From NCBI GenBank assembly GCA_910586705.1, contig CAJUJK010000019.1, positions 10,057 to 74,056 of the forward strand: DNA of 64,000 nt, given 5' to 3'. The DNA comes from an uncultured Lachnospiraceae bacterium. GTDB taxonomy: Bacteria; Bacillota; Clostridia; Lachnospirales; Lachnospiraceae. Both the position numbers and the translations under genes were made by a program. How positions within the stretch are numbered: position 1 is the first letter of the stretch; each line of letters starts with the position of its first letter. Below are positions 56,698 to 64,000 of the stretch, in pieces. The notes below the pieces were generated by a model that saw only the letters and a program-made list of their open reading frames with translations, had not been told where the DNA came from and made no database searches.

Positions 56698-57099
56698 GTG
56701 GACTGGGAAGAGAAGAACAGCGAAGAGACAGGTGAAGAGGCAGACGTCCTGGAGGAGGGCGGGGAGCCGGAAGAGGGGCTTGAGCCGGAGGATGAGATTG
56801 AAACTGCGGCAGAGCGTGAGGCGAGGGAAAAGCGCGAGGAAGAGGAGAGACAAGCAAAGGCGAGAAAACGCAGACTGATCCCTCCTTTTGTCATGTTATT
56901 TGCCGGAGCGGTGGTCAGCATTGCCATGCGTATTCTGCACTATGATCTGCAGACGATGCTGATTGTTTTGCTGTGCGTGCTGCTGGGGTTCTATTTTGTC
57001 GGACGAATCCTGCAGATTATGCTGGACCGGTTTGAACAGCAGATACAGGATGCCCACATGGAGGAGGGCGAGGTTATAGAAAAGGAACCAGAGGAGTAA
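56698..57099 (+). CDS. Unrecognised two-helix membrane protein between cheD and sigD
   Basis: The start is GTG 56698 after AAGG; 133 residues. The first 55 residues are very acidic, then a basic/acidic mix (REAREKREEEERQAKARKRR), followed by two membrane segments (IPPFVMLFAGAVVSIAMRIL and MLIVLLCVLLGFYFVGRILQ) and a short acidic tail. In Bacillus cheD is followed directly by sigD, so this gene is an insertion in the conserved order. It may modulate sigma factor or flagellar number at the membrane, but no family is recognised. Confidence 0.6.
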   Translation: MDWEEKNSEETGEEADVLEEGGEPEEGLEPEDEIETAAEREAREKREEEERQAKARKRRLIPPFVMLFAGAVVSIAMRILHYDLQTMLIVLLCVLLGFYFVGRILQIMLDRFEQQIQDAHMEEGEVIEKEPEE

Positions 57100-57130
57100 A
57101 ATAAAAACCAAAAGGCTGTAGGTACTCAGA

Positions 57131-57916
57131 ATGGACGAAACAGGCAAAAAGAAACTCTGGGAGGAATACGCGAATACGGATTCCCCGGAGGTACGGGAAA
57201 AGATCATATTGGAATATGCGCCTTTGGTGAAGGTGGTTGCCGGACGCCTCAGTATGTATCTCGGGTACAATGTGGAGTATGAGGATCTTGTGAGTTACGG
57301 GATATTCGGGCTGATTGACGCCATTGACAAGTTTGACTGCCTGAAGGACGTCAAGTTTGAGACTTACGCCAGTTTGCGTATACGGGGGGCGATCCTTGAC
57401 CAGATCCGTAAAATGGACTGGATTCCGCGGACCATCAGGCAGAAGCAGAAGCGGATCGACGCGGCAATCAAGGAGATTGAGACGCAGTACGGCAGGAGCG
57501 CCACAGACGAGGAGATCGCGAGACTTCTGGGCATTACGGATGAGGAGTATCTTGACTGGCAGTCCCAGATGAAGATCACCAACGTGGTGTCTCTGAATGA
57601 GTTTTTAGAGCAGGGGAGCGAAGTCTCCAATGAGGCGGGGAGCACGAAGAGCGCGGCATTTGATTCGCCGGAAGAGATTCTGGAGCGGGACGAATTGAAG
57701 AAGGTGCTGGCGCAGGCTCTTGAGCTTTTGACGGAAAAAGAGCGCAAGGTAATCGTTCTTTACTATTACGAGGATCTGACCCTGAAGGAAATCAGTAATA
57801 TATTGGAGGTGTCCGAGTCGAGAATTTCTCAGCTCCACACCAGAGCTCTGCAGAAGATGAGGGGAAAGCTGGGAGACTATATCGGCATTCTCACAGATAC
57901 TGACAGAAGAAAATAA
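57131..57916 (+). CDS. sigD: Flagellar sigma factor SigD/WhiG-type (sigma-28)
   Basis: The 261-residue sigma factor has region 2 (VEYEDLVSYGIFGLIDAIDK, KFETYASLRIRGAILDQIRK), the linker and region 3 (MDWIPRTIRQKQKRIDAAIK), and region 4 with a helix-turn-helix (LTLKEISNILEVSESRISQL). The FliA/WhiG subtype is shown by RGAILDQIRKMDWIPR. It should direct late genes such as flagellin and receptors and be held by FlgM until hook completion. It is near the end of the fla/che operon as in Bacillus. Confidence 0.98.
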   Translation: MDETGKKKLWEEYANTDSPEVREKIILEYAPLVKVVAGRLSMYLGYNVEYEDLVSYGIFGLIDAIDKFDCLKDVKFETYASLRIRGAILDQIRKMDWIPRTIRQKQKRIDAAIKEIETQYGRSATDEEIARLLGITDEEYLDWQSQMKITNVVSLNEFLEQGSEVSNEAGSTKSAAFDSPEEILERDELKKVLAQALELLTEKERKVIVLYYYEDLTLKEISNILEVSESRISQLHTRALQKMRGKLGDYIGILTDTDRRK

Positions 57917-57929
57917 AACAGGGGTGTAT

Positions 57930-59519
57930 ATGAACGGATATTTCAGACTGGTGAACCGGGAAGGGGCGTCGTCGCTCAGGCTGTTTCCACCGAAGGGTGA
58001 CGGAAAACCCATTGATGTTACGGATCTGCTTGAGTATCTGACGATGAAGGACTATGCCTGCGACCTGCCGACGCTTAAGCGTGCGGTGGAGGGCGCAGAG
58101 AAAGAGGAGCAGGAGATCTGTCTCGGAAATGAGACGAGACTTCCGGAGAGAGAATGCTATAAGCTGAGAGTGGGGCCTGACAAGATGCAGGCCTTTGCGA
58201 AGTTTTATGCGGCTTCCGAGGGCGGCGAGAACATGACTGCCGAGGAGATGATCAACGATCTGAAACTCCGGGGGATCAAGAGCGGCATCTGCACGGAGGC
58301 GATCGAGGGCTTCTTTAAAAAGAGAGAGTATCTGGAGGAAATTCTTGTAGCGCAGGGTCGTGCGCCCGTGCAGGGGAAACACGCATGGATTGAGTATAAA
58401 TTTAGCACGGATAAAAAGGCGAAGCCTACTTTGAACGAGGACGGAAGCGTAGATTTCTTCCATCTGAATATACTAAACCATTGTAATAAGGGAGACGTGC
58501 TGGCTGTTCTGCACCCGGAAGAACCGGGTGAGCCGGGGGAGGATCTTGCGGGAAACCGGATCCTGCCGGCGGATGTGCGGAAGGAAACGTTAAAGTACGG
58601 ACACAATATCGAACTGTCAGCGGACCGTACCACGCTTACCGCGCAGGTGAACGGGCATGTGGAGCTGGTGGAGGGGTCGGTTTTTGTCTCCGACGAACTG
58701 ATGGTGGAGAATGTGGATAATTCCACCGGCAATATTGACTATGAAGGCAATGTACAGATTAACGGCAACGTGGCGACAAACTTTCAGGTGAAGGCAAAGG
58801 GAGATATTGTGGTGAAAGGCGTCGTGGAGGGCGCGCAGCTTACCGCCGGCGGCAATATTATTATCGCCAGAGGCATGAACGGCATGGGGCGCGGGGTTCT
58901 TAGGGCGAAGGGCAATATCGTTGCGAAATTTCTGGAAAATGTCACCGCGGAAGCGGACGGATATGTGGCGTCCGAGTCTATCCTGCACAGCAGGGTGACT
59001 GCGGGCAGCGAGGTAAACGTGGACGGCAGACGCGGATTTATCACCGGCGGAAAGGTGTGTGCCACGGGCAGTATCAATGTGAAAACACTCGGTTCGGAGA
59101 TGGGGGCGGACACCATCGTGGAGGTGGGGACTGATCCAAAACTGAAGGCGCGTGTGAACGAGCTGCAGAAGCAGATCGGGGAGGACACGAAACTTCTGCA
59201 GACCGTGCAGCCCACGCTGATCTCCGCGAAACAGAAGCTGGCAAAGGGTGTGAAACTGAGTTCGGAGCAGATACAGCAGATCCAGTCCATGGCGGCATTA
59301 AATAAGCAGAAAACCGACGCGATCGCCGCGGCGAATAAGGAGATAGAGGATCTGCAGAAACAGATGATGAGTTCTTCGGAGACATCGGTGCGTGTAAAGG
59401 GGGAGGTATACCCCGGCACATGTATCTGTATCGGGGACGTTTCCATGGTGGTGCAGAAAACCACACACTACTGCCGTTTTGTCAGGGAGCGCGGCGACGT
59501 AAAGATGGCGCCGTTCTAA
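57930..59519 (+). CDS. fapA: FapA (DUF342) family polymer-forming protein
   Basis: ATG 57930 (GTG 57924 possible) gives 529 residues. The protein has an N-terminal wHTH/KH-like region and the DUF342 core: KGDVLAVLHPEEPGEPGEDL, repeated beta-solenoid segments (NIDYEGNVQINGNVATNFQV, KGDIVVKGVVEGAQLTAGGN, IIIARGMNGMGRGVLRAKGN), then a coiled coil (LKARVNELQKQIGEDTKLLQ) and a C-terminal beta end. FapA-type proteins occur in clostridial and Vibrio motility or surface loci; function is poorly known. It sits 13 bases downstream of sigD. Confidence 0.88.
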   Translation: MNGYFRLVNREGASSLRLFPPKGDGKPIDVTDLLEYLTMKDYACDLPTLKRAVEGAEKEEQEICLGNETRLPERECYKLRVGPDKMQAFAKFYAASEGGENMTAEEMINDLKLRGIKSGICTEAIEGFFKKREYLEEILVAQGRAPVQGKHAWIEYKFSTDKKAKPTLNEDGSVDFFHLNILNHCNKGDVLAVLHPEEPGEPGEDLAGNRILPADVRKETLKYGHNIELSADRTTLTAQVNGHVELVEGSVFVSDELMVENVDNSTGNIDYEGNVQINGNVATNFQVKAKGDIVVKGVVEGAQLTAGGNIIIARGMNGMGRGVLRAKGNIVAKFLENVTAEADGYVASESILHSRVTAGSEVNVDGRRGFITGGKVCATGSINVKTLGSEMGADTIVEVGTDPKLKARVNELQKQIGEDTKLLQTVQPTLISAKQKLAKGVKLSSEQIQQIQSMAALNKQKTDAIAAANKEIEDLQKQMMSSSETSVRVKGEVYPGTCICIGDVSMVVQKTTHYCRFVRERGDVKMAPF

Positions 59520-59530
59520 CTAGATTTGAA

Positions 59531-59546
59531 GGGGGGGGGAGCAGCT
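59531..59546 (+). promoter_or_regulatory. G9 tract acting as the ribosome binding site of the next gene
   Basis: Nine G residues (59531-59539) preceded by AA lie where the Shine-Dalgarno is expected, 7 bases before ATG 59547. Change in tract length would alter SD-start spacing. Confidence 0.5.
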
Positions 59547-59864
59547 ATGGCAATAGGCTTTGTGGAGATGCAGGGACAGATCACGAGGGCACAGGACTTT
59601 ACGACTGTCAAGCATAATGAGGACACGAAGGGTCTGGTAGACCAGTCCAATTTCGGGCAGGAGATGACCAGACAGGTGGAAAAGCAGACACAGAGGGTCA
59701 ACGAGAAAGACAAGGCGGAAAACCGCCAGAAAAAATTCGACGCAAAAGAAAAAGGGAACAACGAATACCACGGAGACGGCGGGCAGAACAGGAAGAAAGA
59801 GAAAAAAGAGCCTGACGGCAAGGTGCTGTTAAAGGGTGTGAGCACCTTTGAAATTTCGGGGTAG
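59547..59864 (+). CDS. Small charged unknown protein after fapA
   Basis: ATG 59547 gives 105 residues. The N-terminal third (MAIGFVEMQGQITRAQDFTT) is followed by a highly charged Lys/Gln/Glu/Asn-rich middle (QVEKQTQRVNEKDKAENRQK and onward) and ends DGKVLLKGVSTFEISG. No membrane segment or Cys motif is present. Its place between fapA and the SwrB-like gene and the low-complexity make-up suggest a structural or adaptor role. The family is not recognised. The G9 binding site is unusual. Confidence 0.6.
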   Translation: MAIGFVEMQGQITRAQDFTTVKHNEDTKGLVDQSNFGQEMTRQVEKQTQRVNEKDKAENRQKKFDAKEKGNNEYHGDGGQNRKKEKKEPDGKVLLKGVSTFEISG

Positions 59865-59903
59865 GACACGAAAACGTTGTGTCGGATTACGAAAGGGAGA
59901 AGC

Positions 59904-61115
59904 ATGAGTGTAATTGAGATCGTTCTGATTATCATCGGGGCAGGCGTATTTCTTCTGGGATATTTTCTGCCGGCAGGGAAGAAGGACGCAGATGAGGAAG
60001 TACAGTTGATCAGCGAGGCTGAAATCAGAAAACTGGTGGAGGGCGAGACGGAAACTGTCAGAGAGAGAGTCTCCGATATTGTGGATGAGACAATCGGGTA
60101 CTCGATAGAGAAAACGGAGCGCGCCATGGAGCGCGTGGCAAATGAAAAGATTATGGCGGTGAACGAATACTCGGATACCGTTCTGGAGGAGATCAACAAA
60201 AATCATAAGGAAGTGACGTTCCTCTATGATATGCTCAATGACAAGCACGATACGCTGATGGCGGATATCGGGCAGGCAAATCAGGTCGTGGAAGAGATCA
60301 GACAGACTGTGCGCGACGCGGAAATCACGGCGTGCGAGACGGCGAAAAAGGCGAAGGCGGCGGAGGAAGCGGCGGAAGGCGCCCTGATGCGGATTCACCA
60401 TGCGGAAGTCTCGGCGAGAGAGGCGCAGGACGCTGTGCAGGAGGCGGTGCAGTCCGTGATGGGGGCTGTGGAAGACACCCGCACGGATCTCTGGTCGATT
60501 CACAGCGCGGGAACCTACTCGCCGGAAGTGGTGGAGGAAGTGCAGTCGTCCCGTGTGTACCCGGTGACGCAGGAGGAAGAACTGCCGTATGATCTGGAGC
60601 CGGAGTATCTGCCGCATGAGCCTGTCTCAGAGGAGCCGGAGCCGGCTGTGGAGGAGGCTGACTTTCAGCCGATCAGACCGAGACGGGTTGAGATCATCCA
60701 TGAGCCGGAGGCGGATTATGTTGCCGAGGAGCCGGAACTTTCCACAAGCGCGGTATTTGCGGAGATGGGTATTTTCGGGAACCGGGAGCCGGAAGGCAGC
60801 GGGGAATCCGCTAACAGAGAGTTTGGAAACAGCAGGGAACCCTATAACAGGGAGTTTGGAAACGGCAGGGAACCCGTCAGCAGGGAGTTTGGAAACGGCA
60901 GGGAATCTGGCGTCAGGAGGGCGCCCGTACCCGTGCAGGAGGAGCCCCGCGGGGTGGATATCCGCTTTGCACAGGGAAAAGATAACGGGCGTAATAGCAA
61001 TGAGAGAATCTTGGAACTTCACAAGGCAGGCAAGTCCAATATGGCGATCGCCAAAGAACTCGGGCTTGGCCTTGGCGAGGTAAAACTGGTAATAGACCTG
61101 TTTGAGGGCATGTAA
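59904..61115 (+). CDS. DUF6115-type, SwrB-like membrane protein with repeat insertion
   Basis: ATG 59904 after AAAGGGAGA gives 403 residues. An N-terminal membrane helix (VIEIVLIIIGAGVFLLGYFL) is followed by a long coiled coil (residues about 40 to 205), an acidic Pro/Glu region, three 11-residue repeats (NREFGNSREPY type, nt 60813-60911), and a C-terminal HTH-like helix pair (RILELHKAGKSNMAIAKELG, GEVKLVIDLFEGM). This layout of TM, coiled coil and short C-terminal helix motif matches SwrB/YlxL-like proteins that follow sigD in Firmicutes and promote basal body assembly. The repeat block looks like an expansion. Confidence 0.72.
   Translation: MSVIEIVLIIIGAGVFLLGYFLPAGKKDADEEVQLISEAEIRKLVEGETETVRERVSDIVDETIGYSIEKTERAMERVANEKIMAVNEYSDTVLEEINKNHKEVTFLYDMLNDKHDTLMADIGQANQVVEEIRQTVRDAEITACETAKKAKAAEEAAEGALMRIHHAEVSAREAQDAVQEAVQSVMGAVEDTRTDLWSIHSAGTYSPEVVEEVQSSRVYPVTQEEELPYDLEPEYLPHEPVSEEPEPAVEEADFQPIRPRRVEIIHEPEADYVAEEPELSTSAVFAEMGIFGNREPEGSGESANREFGNSREPYNREFGNGREPVSREFGNGRESGVRRAPVPVQEEPRGVDIRFAQGKDNGRNSNERILELHKAGKSNMAIAKELGLGLGEVKLVIDLFEGM
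60813..60911 (+). repeat. Three 33-bp in-frame tandem repeats
   Basis: Units at 60813-60845, 60846-60878 and 60879-60911 share GAGTTTGGAAAC and GCAGGGAA and encode NREFGNSREPY, NREFGNGREPV and SREFGNGRESG. Copy number could vary by slippage without frame loss. Confidence 0.85.
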
Positions 61116-61117
61116 GT

Positions 61118-61825
61118 ATGGAAAAAAAATATTATTTCCGCGGACTCGGTCTGGGAATTATCGTAACGGCTGTTATTATGGGAATTGCCCTGTCCGGCGG
61201 CGGAAAAAAAGAGAAAATGACAGATGAGGAAGTGATCGCCCGGGCGAAAGAGCTTGGTATGATCGAGGATTCCACCCTGTTGGAGGCAGCGGAGGGGGAA
61301 GACGCCGGAGACGGACAGGAAGAGGCGGAAACGCCGCCCGCGCAGAAAGAGGACGCTGTCAAAAAAGATATTGCGGTGGCGAAGGAAAAAGAGGAAGCGG
61401 ATAAGAAGGCGGAGCAGGAGAAGGAGCCGGTACCCGTGCCGGATGAGGAAAAGCCGGTGGTGGGTACGCCGGAGTCTTTAGAGGAGCGGGAAAACAAGGC
61501 GGCGGAGGAAAAAAAGGATGGGACAGACACAGAGAAAAAGCCTGCCGCTGACACGAACGAGATGACAAAACCGGACGAGGACGGTTCAAAGCCGGAAAAG
61601 AAACCCGCCACAGAAACGGTGAAGAGCGTGACAATCGCAAGCGGCGACGGTTCCTATACGGTGGCGAAAAAGCTGGCGGACGCAGGTGTGGTGAGTTCCG
61701 CGGACGCCTACGACGATTATTTATGTGCCAACGGTTATGACAAGCAGCTCAGACCTGGCACATTTAAAATTCCGTCGGGCGCCAATGACGAACAGATTGC
61801 GCGGATCGTTACGGGACAGGAATAG
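61118..61825 (+). CDS. Membrane-anchored protein with MltG/YceG-like LysM-type C-terminus
   Basis: The 235-residue protein starts 2 bases after the SwrB-like gene. It has an N-terminal membrane helix (GLGIIVTAVIMGIALSGGGK), MTDEEVIARAKELGMI, a long Lys/Glu/Pro spacer and a C-terminal region (VTIASGDGSYTVAKKLADAG, VVSSADAYDDYLCANGYDKQ, LRPGTFKIPSGANDEQIARI). That ending is the N-terminal LysM-like part of endolytic transglycosylase MltG, without the catalytic domain. It may bind peptidoglycan near the flagellum rather than cleave it. Confidence 0.75.
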   Translation: MEKKYYFRGLGLGIIVTAVIMGIALSGGGKKEKMTDEEVIARAKELGMIEDSTLLEAAEGEDAGDGQEEAETPPAQKEDAVKKDIAVAKEKEEADKKAEQEKEPVPVPDEEKPVVGTPESLEERENKAAEEKKDGTDTEKKPAADTNEMTKPDEDGSKPEKKPATETVKSVTIASGDGSYTVAKKLADAGVVSSADAYDDYLCANGYDKQLRPGTFKIPSGANDEQIARIVTGQE

Positions 61826-61857
61826 AGTGAGACACAGGAACGAAAAGGAGAGGCGTT

Positions 61858-63942
61858 ATGAGATCAATAAAGGCGAGAATTCTGGCGGCGATGATTGTGT
61901 GCACCCTTCTGACATCCCTCATCTGCGGCGGTGTCAGCATCATCAATTCCAGAAAAACGGTGTATCAGGATTCCCAGAAGGAAATGCAGTACGCGTGTGC
62001 GAATCAGGCGACGGAGGTGAACGCGCAGATGAGCCGGGTGGAGCAGTCCGTCAATACGGCGTACAACGTGGTGCTGCAGCAGCTTACCGATGTGCAGGCG
62101 TTTAAGACAGACAAGGCGTATGTAGACAATTTTACGATGATTATGGAGCAGATGCTCTATGAGATCGGCGGCAACACAGAGGGGGCGCTGACTGCTTATA
62201 TCCGTTACAATCCCGAGTTTACGGAGCCGGACAGCGGTGTATTCTGGAGCAGGGGCAGCGACGCGGAAAAGTTCGAGGCGCTTGTTCCCACCGATTTTTC
62301 CATGTATTCCCCGGACGATCTGGAGCATGTGGGGTGGTATTACATACCTGTGAAGAACGGGAAACCGACTTGGATGGATCCCTATTTAAACTCCAACATT
62401 AACGTATATATGGTGTCCTATGTGATCCCCATTGTCATGGACGGGGAGTCCATCGGTATCATCGGTATGGATATCGACTTTGACAAATTTACGGCGACCG
62501 TGGACAGCGCCACCGTGTTTGAGACAGGTTCCGCCTTTCTGGTGAATGCGGGCGGCAGTATCGCTTACCATAAAACGATAGAAGCGGGAACCGATATCGC
62601 GCAGGCGGACGAATCCGGCGTGATAGCCGGTGCGCTGGCGGATCCGGCACTGGAAGGACAGCCGATCAATTACACCTATCAGGGTGAATTAAAAGACATG
62701 TGTTATAAAACGCTCACCAACGGCATGAAGTATGTGCTGACGGCGCCGGAGTCGGAGATGAAGAGCGCGGCAAGCCGTATCACGATGCTGATTATGATCG
62801 GTATGCTGATTGCGGTGGCGATCTCCGTGGTGATCGGTGTGCTGATGGGACTGGTGATTACCAGACCGATCACGCAGATTAACGATATCGTATCCAAGAC
62901 GGCACAGTTTAATTTTGCGAAGAACGAGAACAGCGACAGGCTCTGCAAGCGGCGGGACGAGAGCGGAAGCATGGCAAATTCCTTAAGGGAGATGCGCGCC
63001 AGCCTTCGCGCCATGGTGCTGGATATAAAGACGACCTACTCGGATCTGGACGACACGCTGATGAAACTTTCCGATACCACCGCGCAGGTGAAGGGCATGA
63101 GCGGGGAGAACACGGAGACGATGCACGGACTGGCGGCGGCTATGCAGGAGACGGCAGCGTCCATGGAGGTCGTCAACAATACTGTCAGTAAGATCAGGGA
63201 GCGCGCGCAGGTGATCAGGGATAATTCCAGAGACGGAGAAAAGGCGTCTCAGGAGAGCAAGCAGCGCGCCGACGGTCTGAAGAACACGACGGGCGAGGCA
63301 CAGAACAAGACCACGCAGATGTACCGCGGCGTGCAGGAGAAGAGCGCGGCGGCCATGGAGCAGGCGCGGGCGGTGGAGAAGATCAACCAGCTCACCCAGT
63401 CCATTCTGGATATTTCCGGGCAGACAAACCTGCTTGCGTTAAACGCGTCCATCGAGGCGGCGAGAGCCGGCGAGGCAGGCAGAGGCTTTGCGGTGGTTGC
63501 CGACGAGATCGGCGGCCTTGCGTCCCAGACTTCCTCCACGGTGAGCAATATCAACGGCATCACCACGGAGGTCAATCAGGCGGTTGGGAATATGGAGTCC
63601 TGCCTGCAGGAGATCCTTTCCTTCCTCGAGGGGACAGTGCTCAAGGATTACAGCGACTTTATGGGGGTTGCGGAGAAGTATACGCAGGATGCCTCTGATT
63701 TCGAGGAAAATATGAAGGCGATCGGCGTCGAGGTGGAAACCCTGCTTTCGGCGATTGTGGAGATCGCGGAATCTGTCAACAGCATCACGCTGATCGTTGT
63801 TGAAGCGGCGGATAATATCAGCAGCATGGCGCAGAAAACGCAGAATGTGTCCCAGCTTGTGGAGGGCAACGCGGAGCTGATGGAGACCAATTCCCAGAAC
63901 GTTGTGAAACTGAAAAATATCGTGGATATGTTCCACAATTAA
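61858..63942 (+). CDS. Methyl-accepting chemotaxis protein (dCache sensor)
   Basis: The 694-residue receptor has TM1 (ILAAMIVCTLLTSLICGGVS), an extracellular dCache-type domain (residues about 35 to 290; WYYIPVKNGKPTWMDPYLNS, MVSYVIPIVMDGESIGIIGM, DIDFDKFTATVDSATVF), TM2 (ITMLIMIGMLIAVAISVVIG), a HAMP region (ITRPITQINDIVSKTAQFNF) and the signalling domain with the hairpin tip (QTNLLALNASIEAARAGEAG, RGFAVVADEIGGLASQTS). It feeds CheW/CheA. The ligand is not predictable; dCache sensors often bind amino acids. AAAGGAGAGG precedes ATG 61858. Confidence 0.96.
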   Translation: MRSIKARILAAMIVCTLLTSLICGGVSIINSRKTVYQDSQKEMQYACANQATEVNAQMSRVEQSVNTAYNVVLQQLTDVQAFKTDKAYVDNFTMIMEQMLYEIGGNTEGALTAYIRYNPEFTEPDSGVFWSRGSDAEKFEALVPTDFSMYSPDDLEHVGWYYIPVKNGKPTWMDPYLNSNINVYMVSYVIPIVMDGESIGIIGMDIDFDKFTATVDSATVFETGSAFLVNAGGSIAYHKTIEAGTDIAQADESGVIAGALADPALEGQPINYTYQGELKDMCYKTLTNGMKYVLTAPESEMKSAASRITMLIMIGMLIAVAISVVIGVLMGLVITRPITQINDIVSKTAQFNFAKNENSDRLCKRRDESGSMANSLREMRASLRAMVLDIKTTYSDLDDTLMKLSDTTAQVKGMSGENTETMHGLAAAMQETAASMEVVNNTVSKIRERAQVIRDNSRDGEKASQESKQRADGLKNTTGEAQNKTTQMYRGVQEKSAAAMEQARAVEKINQLTQSILDISGQTNLLALNASIEAARAGEAGRGFAVVADEIGGLASQTSSTVSNINGITTEVNQAVGNMESCLQEILSFLEGTVLKDYSDFMGVAEKYTQDASDFEENMKAIGVEVETLLSAIVEIAESVNSITLIVVEAADNISSMAQKTQNVSQLVEGNAELMETNSQNVVKLKNIVDMFHN

Positions 63943-64000
63943 TACGGTAATTTGCAACAATAAAATCAAGAATTGAAATTCTTTGTGACATTTTCACAAC

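Noticed and set aside
63943..64000. Start of a further gene after the receptor
   Set aside because: The last 58 bases are AT-rich non-coding DNA with no clear start, promoter or terminator; nothing can be called.

Overview
The window comes from a motile Gram-positive anaerobe, most likely a member of the Lachnospiraceae (class Clostridia). The evidence is gene order and family type: codY directly upstream of flgB, FliY (a CheC-like domain fused to FliN), CheC and CheD, a WhiG/SigD-type flagellar sigma factor, an LLH-type phage holin, and strong GGAGG ribosome binding sites. The order dprA, topA, codY, flgB and the internal order of the fla/che operon match Bacillus subtilis closely, but trmFO, xerC/codV and hslVU are missing between topA and codY.

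Region 1 (1 to about 19.5 kb) is the late half of a siphovirus-like prophage. In order it carries the scaffold C-terminus, major capsid protein, connector and neck genes, tail terminator, major tail protein, the two tail assembly chaperones joined by a probable -1 frameshift, an 1801-residue tape measure protein, baseplate and fibre genes, an XkdX/XhlA/holin cluster and a two-domain endolysin. Packaging, replication, lysogeny and integrase genes must lie to the left, outside the window. Two intergenic gaps in the tail module hold the same three-way-junction RNA fold with compensatory base changes, and a third gap holds a reduced hairpin that shares part of its sequence. I recognise no described RNA family here.

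Region 2 (19.5 to 25.3 kb) is chromosomal. The prophage ends inside yifB/comM (Mg-chelatase-like AAA+ protein), leaving only its C-terminal two thirds. Then come dprA, a small unknown gene, topA and codY. A consensus promoter at the prophage end points outward into yifB' and dprA. The codY promoter carries a good CodY-box match between its -35 and -10 elements, which suggests autorepression.

Region 3 (25.3 to 64 kb) is one long flagellar and chemotaxis locus, all on the + strand with many overlapping stop/start codons: flgBC, fliEFGHIJ, motE-like ylxF, fliK, flgD, a flagellar-operon protein, flgE, flbD, motAB, fliLMY, cheY, fliOPQR, flhBAFG, a PilZ protein, cheB, cheA, cheW, cheC, cheD, an unknown membrane protein, sigD, fapA, a small unknown gene, a SwrB-like DUF6115 protein, an MltG-like protein and a methyl-accepting chemotaxis protein. 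The genes encode the basal body, the type III export gate, hook assembly, stator, switch, chemotaxis signalling and the late sigma factor. Flagellin, filament cap, hook-filament junction, flgM, cheR and the rod genes flgF/flgG are not here. Two internal control points are visible: a promoter plus large hairpin before fliK, and a strong terminator followed by a new promoter between flgE and flbD.
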